The notes beneath the pieces are model-generated. The model was not told where the DNA came from. It did no database searches and was given only the letters and a program-made list of their open reading frames with translations. Both the position numbers and the translations under genes were made by a program. Source: Planktomarina sp. (GTDB lineage: Bacteria > Pseudomonadota > Alphaproteobacteria > Rhodobacterales > Rhodobacteraceae). Taken from it: 19,742 nt of DNA. Position 1 is the stretch's first letter; the number at the start of each line of letters is the position of its first letter. Shown piece by piece: positions 1 to 5,799 of this stretch. The DNA lies in contig JAKMFM010000191.1 in NCBI GenBank assembly GCA_022425445.1, forward strand, positions 1 through 19,742, given 5' to 3'.

Positions 1-16
1 GCGCCCCTTAGGGCGC
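1..16 (-). terminator. Terminator-like hairpin after the initiator tRNA gene
   Basis: A perfect 6-bp inverted repeat (GCGCCC / GGGCGC) closes a 4-base loop, 28 bases beyond the CCA end of the minus-strand tRNA. It would be the 3' hairpin of that short transcript. Any U-tract would fall outside the window, so termination is inferred from the stem and its position only. Confidence 0.5.
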
Positions 17-44
17 TACTGCATTGTAATCGTTTAGTTAGTGT

Positions 45-121
<77 letters not shown>

Positions 122-133
122 CCAAGTCCTCGC

Positions 134-162
134 TAGCTAGACCTTCACCGCGCAAACCACAA
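134..162 (-). promoter_or_regulatory. Candidate sigma-70 promoter of tRNA-fMet
   Basis: On the minus strand TTGTGG is followed after exactly 17 bases by TAGCTA, which lies 12 bases before the mature 5' end of the tRNA. This spacing resembles the candidate promoter of the tRNA-Gly gene in the same window. Both boxes are only partial matches to consensus. Confidence 0.4.
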
Positions 163-293
163 GAGGTAAATCACAGATTTTTGCCTCTCAAATAAATTTT
201 TGGCACAAAGCTGTGCAATAATTTCACTCAGGGCGCACTCTCATTCTCAAATCGTGCGCACTTGAAAATCTGGTCCGTCGAGAGTGTCACGAA

Positions 294-1061
294 TTAGAGT
301 GGAAACGTCTTGCGGACCAAGCCACTGGCTTTAAGCCCCTCCCTTAGATCTGTGCTAATTCCAAGGCGCCGCCACAGACGCGCCTGGTAGAGGATTTCGT
401 TCGTATCGATATGAGCAGACATCATACGACTCTGGAGCACCTCTGTATGCTTCCAATTAAGAACCGAAATTATCCCCGAAACTAAGGGCCCGGCTAAAGG
501 TCTTGAATAGGACTTAATAAAGACGTTGTGTTCAAACTTCGCCGCCTGCTCGCCACCTTTGAACAATATACGATTGCCCAAAAGCGGTTCGCGTCCGCGG
601 ATTATGTAGCGCAAGAAAGTTGCATCCTGGCGCGCGAACACACGGCAAAATGCAATCATATAGTGATTTGGCCAGGTCTTTGCATTGAAATGGATCAAGT
701 AATCTCCGCGAAACCGCTCTAAAGCGCACGGAGACTGGCGGAAATAAGCATCCATTGGGAACGTCAAAGTTCTATGCTGAGGTGCGTGTTTGAACAAAAC
801 CGCTTTGCGATATTTTTGAGAAAATTCGCTCTGTGGCAACTAAAAATCTACTGCTTTCACATTAAAATAGTCACAAATGGCAATCAAATTGTGGGTATTG
901 GGATAGGATTTGTTGTTCACATTGCTACCAAATTGCTGACGGTTTATCCCCAATTCGCGGGCCACAAAGGACACCGATTTCCTCAAACCGCTGAGCCATG
1001 GCAGGTTCTCGCCAAATTCAGTCATTAAATTCGCCCAAATTAAAAAATCATGATCAGACAA
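294..1061 (-). pseudogene. XRE-family transcriptional regulator interrupted by an in-frame TAG
   Basis: Two open frames lie end to end in the same frame, 73 and 181 codons, separated only by a TAG at 840-842; the next codon is TTG. The first part has a helix-turn-helix at about residues 29-58 (VARELGINRQQF, then NNKSYPNTHNLIAICDYF), typical of XRE regulators. The second part resembles the C-terminal region of Rhodobacteraceae regulators of about 260 aa that carry this HTH: a GDY...TWP segment, an IF/VFI..Y strand, and a final DLREGLKASGL helix. Joined, they give about 254 residues, a normal length for that family. The simplest reading is one recent nonsense substitution (for example Gln or Trp to TAG). 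The start is uncertain: TTG is the first in-frame start after an upstream stop, with only a weak AGG before it. The short product could still bind DNA, the stop could be read through, or it could be a sequencing error. Confidence 0.65.
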
Positions 1062-1067
1062 ATGCCT

Positions 1068-1088
1068 AAAATATAGATTCTATATTTT
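1068..1088. promoter_or_regulatory. Perfect 21-bp palindromic operator-like site
   Basis: AAAATATAGA and TCTATATTTT are exact inverted copies around one central T. The site ends 6 bases before the TTG start of the interrupted regulator and contains -10-like TATAGA/TATATT sequences, with TTGCAA 17 to 19 bases farther upstream on the minus strand. Such a palindrome beside an HTH gene suggests autoregulation. That role is inference; very AT-rich palindromes also arise by chance more often than mixed ones. Confidence 0.5.
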
Positions 1089-1305
1089 CCAAGTCCCACC
1101 GCATTGCAATGTTTTTGACACAAATCGCTTAATTTTTGGATGTCGGACGGGACGATTTTGAGCGCTTTAGCTCAAAGAGCGCTGCCAAAATGATTGGCTA
1201 AGCTGCCTCGAAAGCAGCGACACACTCATGCGCCCGCTTTAGCGTGTATAAATACACAAAAGAAAGTTGAATGAATGGCCGCCCAATTCAATTTAAACAG
1301 TAAAA

Positions 1306-1334
1306 TTGAGCGCTTTCGCATAAATTTGTATACT
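1306..1334 (+). promoter_or_regulatory. Strong sigma-70-like promoter reading toward the ureohydrolase gene
   Basis: TTGAGC and TATACT are separated by exactly 17 bases; the -10 box differs from TATAAT at one base. Initiation would fall near 1341, leaving a leader of about 378 nt before the ureohydrolase start. A 7-bp inverted repeat (TCAATTT at 1288 and AAATTGA at 1303) overlaps the -35 box and could be an operator. Confidence 0.5.
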
Positions 1335-1584
1335 ATAGCGCAATTACAATAGCCCGAATTTTCCTTTAGCGGTGTCAGTGTAGCGCGCAATGAGGCAAAA
1401 GCGGGCGGAGCGAAAAATAGACCGGATCAAGCCGTATGGCTCCGACCTAGACGTCGTATCTCCCTTATGATCGTCACCTCATCGCCTGCTGCGCCCCTTT
1501 TTGGAGGGGCATAAGAACTTATAGCTCCCACGCCGGAGTGGATGCGGCCAACTGTGCCTACCAACCCCCCTGCATACTGGGATA

Positions 1585-1637
1585 GAACACGCCTGCTGCC
1601 ACCCTCACCCTCACCTACCCCTGCAGCAGGCGCGTTC
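1585..1637. ncRNA. Long stem-loop with a C-rich (plus) or G-rich (minus) loop; possible structured RNA
   Basis: GAAC-A-CGCCTGCTGC pairs with GCAGCAGGCG-C-GTTC: ten contiguous pairs, one odd position, four more pairs. Written as RNA, the odd position is an A-C mismatch on plus but a G-U wobble on minus, so the minus-strand RNA would have an uninterrupted 15-bp stem. The 23-base loop repeats CACCCT on plus; on minus it holds runs of two to four G that could form a two-layer quadruplex and looks Shine-Dalgarno-like, while the plus loop looks anti-Shine-Dalgarno. The stem is far longer than expected by chance. Whether it belongs to the leader of the downstream gene, an antisense RNA or a DNA-level site is not known. 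Confidence 0.4.
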
Positions 1638-1718
1638 GCTCTCACCGCTCCAATTTTTCATCGACATTTTCGGCACAATCGCACAACACTGGCCCAATAA
1701 ATGCGAAACGGAGTCTCT

Positions 1719-2672
1719 ATGTCAGATCATGGGTATGAAGCAGGGCGGCTGAATTTGCCTTTTGTTGGGATTTCCACATTTGGTAAACGCCCCTATGTGG
1801 CAGATTGGGACGCAATCGAGGCCGATGTGGCAATTTTGGGTGCTCCCTTCGATTTTGGCACCCAATGGCGCCCTGGTGCCCGCTTCGGCCCGCGCGCGGT
1901 CCGCGAAGCCTCCACTCTTTTTTCTTTCGGTCATGCCGGTGCCTATGACCACGAAGATGACGCCACATACCTCTCAAGCGATGTGCGGATTGTGGACTTG
2001 GGTGATGCCGATATCATCCACACGAAAACCGAAGAAAGCCATGCCAACATCGAATTTGGCGTACGCAAGATTTTGGCTGCCGGCGCGCTGCCCGTTGTGA
2101 TTGGCGGGGATCATTCCATCAATATCCCCTGCATCAACGCCTTTTCCGAGCAAGAACCGGTACATGTGATTCAGATAGACGCCCATTTGGATTTTGTAGA
2201 CAGCCGCCACGGCGTGACGGCGGGCCATGGCAATCCCATGCGCCGAGCCATTGAAAAACCATGGGTCAGCGGCATGACGCAACTTGGCATTCGCAACGTC
2301 AGCTCCACCGCAAAAGAGGGCTATGAGGACGCAAGGGCTCGGGGGTCTGATATCCTCTCGGTACGGCAGGTGCGGAGGTTAGGGCTTGAGGCCGTGCTGG
2401 CGCGAATCCCTGCCGGGGTGCGCTACTATGTTACCATCGATATTGACGCTTTCTGCCCTTCAATCGCCCCAGGCACTGGCACACCAAGCCACGGCGGGTT
2501 TCTCTACTATGATGTGTTGGAAGTTTTGCAGGGCCTGACGCAGCGTGGGCAAATCGCTGGAATCGATCTGGTCGAAGTGGCCCCTGCCTATGACCCAACC
2601 GACAGCACGCAAATTCTGGCGGCGCAATTGCTCCTAAATTTTATCGGCTTTATTTTTCACGAAAGGCGATGA
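1719..2672 (+). CDS. Ureohydrolase (agmatinase / guanidinase / guanidinobutyrase-like)
   Basis: Arginase-superfamily hydrolase that releases urea from a guanidino compound at a two-manganese site in the cytoplasm. All metal ligands are visible: GGDHS around residue 132, the DAHLD motif (Asp154, His156, Asp158) and TIDIDAF (Asp241, Asp243), followed by APGTGTP. Length, 317 aa, is normal for agmatinases. I chose the second ATG because CGGAG sits 5 bases before it; an in-frame ATG 18 bases upstream has no such site. In the last metal motif the common Asp-Pro is Cys-Pro (FCPSIAPGTG); that Asp is not a metal ligand, so activity is expected. The substrate is undetermined: agmatine (speB-like), 4-guanidinobutyrate and free guanidine are all possible. 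The gene is alone on its strand, preceded by a long structured leader and convergent with the next gene, with 7 bases between stop codons. Confidence 0.88.
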   Translation: MSDHGYEAGRLNLPFVGISTFGKRPYVADWDAIEADVAILGAPFDFGTQWRPGARFGPRAVREASTLFSFGHAGAYDHEDDATYLSSDVRIVDLGDADIIHTKTEESHANIEFGVRKILAAGALPVVIGGDHSINIPCINAFSEQEPVHVIQIDAHLDFVDSRHGVTAGHGNPMRRAIEKPWVSGMTQLGIRNVSSTAKEGYEDARARGSDILSVRQVRRLGLEAVLARIPAGVRYYVTIDIDAFCPSIAPGTGTPSHGGFLYYDVLEVLQGLTQRGQIAGIDLVEVAPAYDPTDSTQILAAQLLLNFIGFIFHERR

Positions 2673-2679
2673 GTGGCAT

Positions 2680-3522
2680 TTAACGATCGCCACCGAGGTC
2701 TTGCCAAATTTCCTCTACCCAAGCTTTGATCTGCAACGCCTCCTCCCAGCGGTTTGACATCTCGCGCCCCTGAGCATCCGTCATCGCATATTCTGGAGGG
2801 CCAAGTTCACACAGAAAGATGCAGTCACCCTCCGCACGCGCGCGCCAATCTTGCAGCCCTTCACGCCACCAGCCCTTGAACAGCTCAACCCATTTTTGAT
2901 GCTGTGGAAAGTCCAATTGCAGTTGAATTTGCTGGCGGCTGGCCACTCGGCCTTGAAAACTATCTGAACGCTGCAAAATGCGGCTCATTAAACCCATGTC
3001 ACGTTCCGATAGGGGAAACCAAAATTCGCGGTCCACCACATAGTGGCTCAAGTCCGCACATATCCGCATTTCAGGGATCGCATCGAGCAGGCAAAGGGTA
3101 GAATAAAGATCATTCGTGATACAATTGCGGTGGGTCTCAAATTGCACTGGAACGCCAATCTCATCGGCCATTTCCATCCATTTTCGGATCACCGGGATCA
3201 TACCATCCACGCTAAGTGGCATCACCTGGCCAATCACATCCACAAAAGGGCTGCCGAAATCCTTGGCCATCACCAGCGTCTCACGCAGGCTTTCAACACT
3301 CTTGGGAAAGGCAACAATCAAAGGCGTGAGCCCATGACGTTCCATATGCGGGCGCACCTCATGGGCCTGCGCCACATCCCCAGCCCCAAGGTCAATCGCC
3401 ATCCCGTCATACCCCGCTTGCGCCACCATTTCGCACACCTGTTCATAGGGCAATTTAATCCCAGTTTGATCGTGCGGCTGCATGGCCCAGAGGCTGGTGA
3501 AGGTTTTGAGTGTCTGTGTCAT
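2680..3522 (-). CDS. Sugar-phosphate isomerase/epimerase-like TIM-barrel protein
   Basis: A 280-aa protein of the xylose-isomerase-like/AP-endonuclease-2 TIM-barrel superfamily. Visible marks are a GYDGMAIDLGAGD strand near the N-terminus, QFETHRN in the middle (a Glu and a His on neighbouring barrel strands), CADLSHYV (Asp and His) and a late LCELGPPEY. These acidic and His positions are where this superfamily holds a divalent metal. No signal peptide or membrane segment is seen, so it should be cytosolic. I chose the ATG preceded at 8 bases by AGG; a TTG 27 bases upstream is in frame but has no ribosome site and lies in a direct repeat. Substrate unknown: members isomerise or epimerise sugars, inositols or hydroxy acids. 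It is convergent with the ureohydrolase; co-regulation with it is not shown. Confidence 0.75.
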   Translation of the reverse strand: MTQTLKTFTSLWAMQPHDQTGIKLPYEQVCEMVAQAGYDGMAIDLGAGDVAQAHEVRPHMERHGLTPLIVAFPKSVESLRETLVMAKDFGSPFVDVIGQVMPLSVDGMIPVIRKWMEMADEIGVPVQFETHRNCITNDLYSTLCLLDAIPEMRICADLSHYVVDREFWFPLSERDMGLMSRILQRSDSFQGRVASRQQIQLQLDFPQHQKWVELFKGWWREGLQDWRARAEGDCIFLCELGPPEYAMTDAQGREMSNRWEEALQIKAWVEEIWQDLGGDR

Positions 3523-3532
3523 TCGATCAGCC

Positions 3533-3553
3533 TGCAATGAGTTTTGCAATGAG
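3533..3553. repeat. Two direct copies of TGCAATGAG, 12-bp period
   Basis: TGCAATGAG occurs twice with three bases between, immediately before the preferred start of the isomerase-like gene (minus) and in the shared upstream region with ada. The 12-bp period is close to one helical turn, so it could be a tandem activator site. It is also a multiple of three and in frame with the upstream alternative start, so a small slippage duplication of coding sequence is equally possible. Confidence 0.4.
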
Positions 3554-3590
3554 GCAAGCGATTTTCACGCACCTTTGGCCGCAGCCTGAC

Positions 3591-3619
3591 TTGCCAGCCA
3601 AAGCAAAGAAAATTTACAT
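3591..3619 (+). promoter_or_regulatory. Candidate ada promoter
   Basis: TTGCCA (one mismatch to TTGACA) is followed after 17 bases by TTACAT, a weak -10 box. A poor core promoter would fit a gene that needs activation by its own methylated product, as in E. coli Ada. No clear copy of the E. coli Ada box is seen. Confidence 0.3.
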
Positions 3620-3671
3620 CCATGCCCGAAAACCGACGCCAAGACGAAGAGAATCGCGCTAGGATGCCGAC

Positions 3672-4760
3672 ATGATGTTTTCACTACCTGATCCAGATGT
3701 GCTCTATGATGCCCTTGTCGCCCGCAGTGACGCCTATGAGGGGCGCGCCTATGTCGGCGTGACCTCAACAGGCATTTTTTGCCGCCTCAATTGCCCAGCC
3801 CCCAACCCCAAACCAGAAAATTGCACGTTTTTTGAAACCCCTGGCGATTGTATCGCTGCGGGATTTCGACCGTGCAAACGCTGCCACCCGCTGGCGCCAG
3901 TGGCGCGGCTGGATCCGCTTGTGGATCAGATGCTGAAAGCCTTTGATGCAGATCCGATGCGCCGTTGGAGCGAGACCTGCGTCACAGCGATGGGTTTTGA
4001 CCCCTCAACCGTAAGGCGTGCCTTCAAACGCCATTTTGGCATGACGTTTTTAGAAATGGCCCGTCACCGCCGTTTGCGCCACTCCGCTGAGGTCTTGGCC
4101 AAGGGCGATAAGGTTGTCGAAGCGCAGCTGAGCGCAGGATTTGAATCGCCCAGCGCATTTCGGACCGCTTTCGCAAAACTCATGGGCCGCGCGCCGGGAG
4201 AATTTACCGAAAATGCACAGTTGCGCGCCAGTTGGATCGATACCCCCATCGGCGCGATGGTGGCAATTTGTGACGCCACGCAATTGCATTTGCTGGAGTT
4301 TCCCGAACGTAAAGGCCTGGCCCGCGAGGTGCAGCGCCTGTTTCAATTTTCCAAAGGGCAGCTGGGTTTTGGTCGCTTTGCCTTTACGGATCTGGTGCAA
4401 GCGCAACTGACGGAATTTTTTGGGGGGCAGCGGCCGAAATTTGATCTGCCTCTGGCCCTGCATGGCACGGATTTTTCCAAGACGGTCTGGCATGCTTTGC
4501 AAGACATCCCCGCTGGACAGACGCGATCCTACGCTCAATTGGCGCAGTCTATTTCCCGACCCACGGCGATGCGCGCCGTTGCACGTGCGAATGGCGCCAA
4601 TCAAATCGCAATTGTTGTGCCCTGCCACCGCGTCATCGGCGCGGACGGCACTCTAACAGGTTATGCCGGCGGGCTTTGGCGCAAACAAAAGTTAATAGAG
4701 TTGGAAGGCGCCTATACAGCGTCCAGCTCAAGCCTCGAGGCGAGCCTGACGGCCAGCTGA
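3672..4760 (+). CDS. ada: Bifunctional DNA alkylation repair protein / transcriptional activator Ada
   Basis: Ada removes methyl groups from DNA phosphotriesters and from O6-methylguanine by self-methylation and, once methylated, activates alkylation-repair genes. Three parts are visible in order: an N-terminal zinc domain with Cys37, Cys41, Cys68 and Cys71 (TGIFCRLNC and FRPCKRC), where the first Cys is the phosphotriester acceptor; an AraC-type HTH region at about residues 80-180; and the Ogt-like methyltransferase with the acceptor Cys318 in VVPCHRVIG. The length, 362 aa, is normal. AGGA lies 7 bases before the first of two adjacent ATG codons. The last 15 or so residues (Ser/Ala-rich) extend past the usual end of the family and run into the convergent desaturase gene, overlapping its 3' end by 33 bases. 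Confidence 0.95.
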   Translation: MMFSLPDPDVLYDALVARSDAYEGRAYVGVTSTGIFCRLNCPAPNPKPENCTFFETPGDCIAAGFRPCKRCHPLAPVARLDPLVDQMLKAFDADPMRRWSETCVTAMGFDPSTVRRAFKRHFGMTFLEMARHRRLRHSAEVLAKGDKVVEAQLSAGFESPSAFRTAFAKLMGRAPGEFTENAQLRASWIDTPIGAMVAICDATQLHLLEFPERKGLAREVQRLFQFSKGQLGFGRFAFTDLVQAQLTEFFGGQRPKFDLPLALHGTDFSKTVWHALQDIPAGQTRSYAQLAQSISRPTAMRAVARANGANQIAIVVPCHRVIGADGTLTGYAGGLWRKQKLIELEGAYTASSSSLEASLTAS

Positions 4761-5708
4761 CGTTGGCACAATCCAAACCTCATCCATGGGCCATTGGCTT
4801 TCGTCTTTTTGAACAAATCGCTTAATAACCTCGATCTGAAATTCGATCCAGCCCATCCGGTGCACCGGCCCCGCCTGCGCCTCAATCTTCGCATTGAGTT
4901 GCCGCAATTTCCAAAATGGTACAGAGGGAAACACATGATGCGCCGTGTGATAGGGCATCTGCCAGCACAGCCAGCGCATCAACGCATTCGTCCGCGTGGA
5001 ACGTGTGTTCTTTAATATATCATCTTCATGGCTGAGCCCCAAATGCTCGATGGTATTTTGGAGCTGATGAACAGGTTTGGTCAAAAGCATCGGCAATAGC
5101 CAAAAACTGACAGCCGCCCATGAATTGAACACAACCGAGCCCAAAATGATCACGCCATAAAGCCCCAAATGAACGCGGCTCTCAAGAATAATCTTGGCCT
5201 CTTCTTCGGCGCGAATGAATGGCTCAATAATGACCCCCCGCGCGCGGCGGATGACACCAAAGATGCGATTGCGCCAATAGGTGACGCCTGACAGCCACAA
5301 TAGATAGGTCATGAGCGTATAGGGTGCGCGGACCAATTCGCCATCTTTTTCCCAATCTTGTGTGTGGGTATGATGCGCGAAATGCATGACTTGATCGTAG
5401 TCTCGTGGAAAGATCATCACAAAGCCAATCAGCCGACCAAACAGCACATTTATTCGGCGGGTTGCAAAAACTGTCGCATGACTCAACTCGTGCTGTGCGG
5501 CATAAAGGAAATTCAGCAAAACACCCAAGATACAACCGGTCAGCCAGACCCAAGCTGTGCCCAGAGCCAAACTGTGCAAGCAACCTGTGACGGCAATTGC
5601 GCCCAAATGGCTTACCATTTGGGCGGCCCCCCAAAGGTTTGAGCGTGTATTAAGCGCCTTTAGTTCTGCAGGAGTGACCAGCTTACGGCGTGAAAACGAC
5701 GCGTCCAT
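4728..5708 (-). CDS. Membrane fatty acid desaturase
   Basis: A 326-aa integral membrane di-iron enzyme of the fatty acid desaturase family. The three histidine boxes that bind iron are present: HELSH (73-77), HFAHH (109-113) and YHTAHH (His254, His257, His258), with an additional NTIEHLG (His222) common in the family. Hydrophobic segments lie near residues 35-70, 90-100 and 180-210. GAGGT is 5 bases from the ATG. It would introduce a double bond into an acyl chain, or oxidise a related lipid or terpenoid substrate; which one cannot be read from the motifs. It lies 91 bases downstream of the acyl-CoA synthetase gene in the same direction but has its own likely promoter. Its C-terminal codons overlap the end of convergent ada. 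Confidence 0.88.
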   Translation of the reverse strand: MDASFSRRKLVTPAELKALNTRSNLWGAAQMVSHLGAIAVTGCLHSLALGTAWVWLTGCILGVLLNFLYAAQHELSHATVFATRRINVLFGRLIGFVMIFPRDYDQVMHFAHHTHTQDWEKDGELVRAPYTLMTYLLWLSGVTYWRNRIFGVIRRARGVIIEPFIRAEEEAKIILESRVHLGLYGVIILGSVVFNSWAAVSFWLLPMLLTKPVHQLQNTIEHLGLSHEDDILKNTRSTRTNALMRWLCWQMPYHTAHHVFPSVPFWKLRQLNAKIEAQAGPVHRMGWIEFQIEVIKRFVQKDESQWPMDEVWIVPTSAGRQARLEA

Positions 5709-5735
5709 GTTTACCTCATCTATCAGTTGGACCGC

Positions 5736-5764
5736 ATCCTAGTGAGAGCTCCAGAGCCTGTCCA
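5736..5764 (-). promoter_or_regulatory. Probable sigma-70 promoter of the desaturase gene
   Basis: On the minus strand TGGACA (one mismatch to TTGACA) is followed after exactly 17 bases by TAGGAT. Start of transcription would be about 20 bases before the desaturase ATG, leaving a short leader that contains the GAGGT ribosome site. This argues that the desaturase can be expressed separately from the acyl-CoA synthetase upstream. Confidence 0.5.
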
Positions 5765-5799
5765 GCCCTTTGATGCGGCGCGGCGGTGGCCTGCAAGCC

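Larger units (their letters stand above)
1089..1718. other. 630-base intergenic region rich in inverted repeats, no convincing gene
   Basis: No open frame here resembles a known protein. The longest is a 72-codon minus-strand frame starting with GTG at 1645; it is low-complexity (Gly/Arg/Ala-rich) and its GGAG is only 2 bases from the start. A 26-codon frame on plus (1390-1470) lacks a good ribosome site. Inverted repeats include TTTGAGC/GCTCAAA (1157-1176), GCTGC/GCAGC (1202-1218), GTGTAT/ATACAC (1244-1257), TCAATTT/AAATTGA (1288-1309), AGCC/GGCT (1430-1441) and GCCCCT/AGGGGC (1493-1510), plus the long stem at 1585-1637. I could not match it to tmRNA, 6S, SRP RNA, RNase P RNA or a guanidine riboswitch by eye. 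Confidence 0.6.

Noticed and set aside
203..216. GCACA-AAGC-TGTGC hairpin as terminator of the interrupted regulator
   Set aside because: Stem of only 5 bp and no clean T tail; it may be chance in AT-rich sequence.
527..558. Rifampicin-resistance mutations in RpoB (residue numbers)
   Set aside because: The key Asp, His and Ser positions are wild type; the one difference from E. coli (Thr after MDQ) is outside the classic resistance residues.
1115..1120. Perfect TTGACA on the plus strand
   Set aside because: No -10-like sequence at 16 to 18 bases downstream.
1427..1645. 72-codon minus-strand frame in the intergenic region
   Set aside because: GTG start with GGAG only 2 bases away, Gly/Arg-rich low-complexity product, runs through a long stem-loop, no family resemblance.
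1341..1660. Permuted two-piece tmRNA, 6S RNA, SRP RNA or RNase P RNA
   Set aside because: No tag-like reading frame, no T-arm sequence with CCA, and none of the conserved segments of SRP or RNase P RNA could be found on either strand.
1341..1718. Guanidine riboswitch
   Set aside because: The conserved guanidine-I core and the paired ACGR loops of guanidine-II are not visible; only general hairpins are present.
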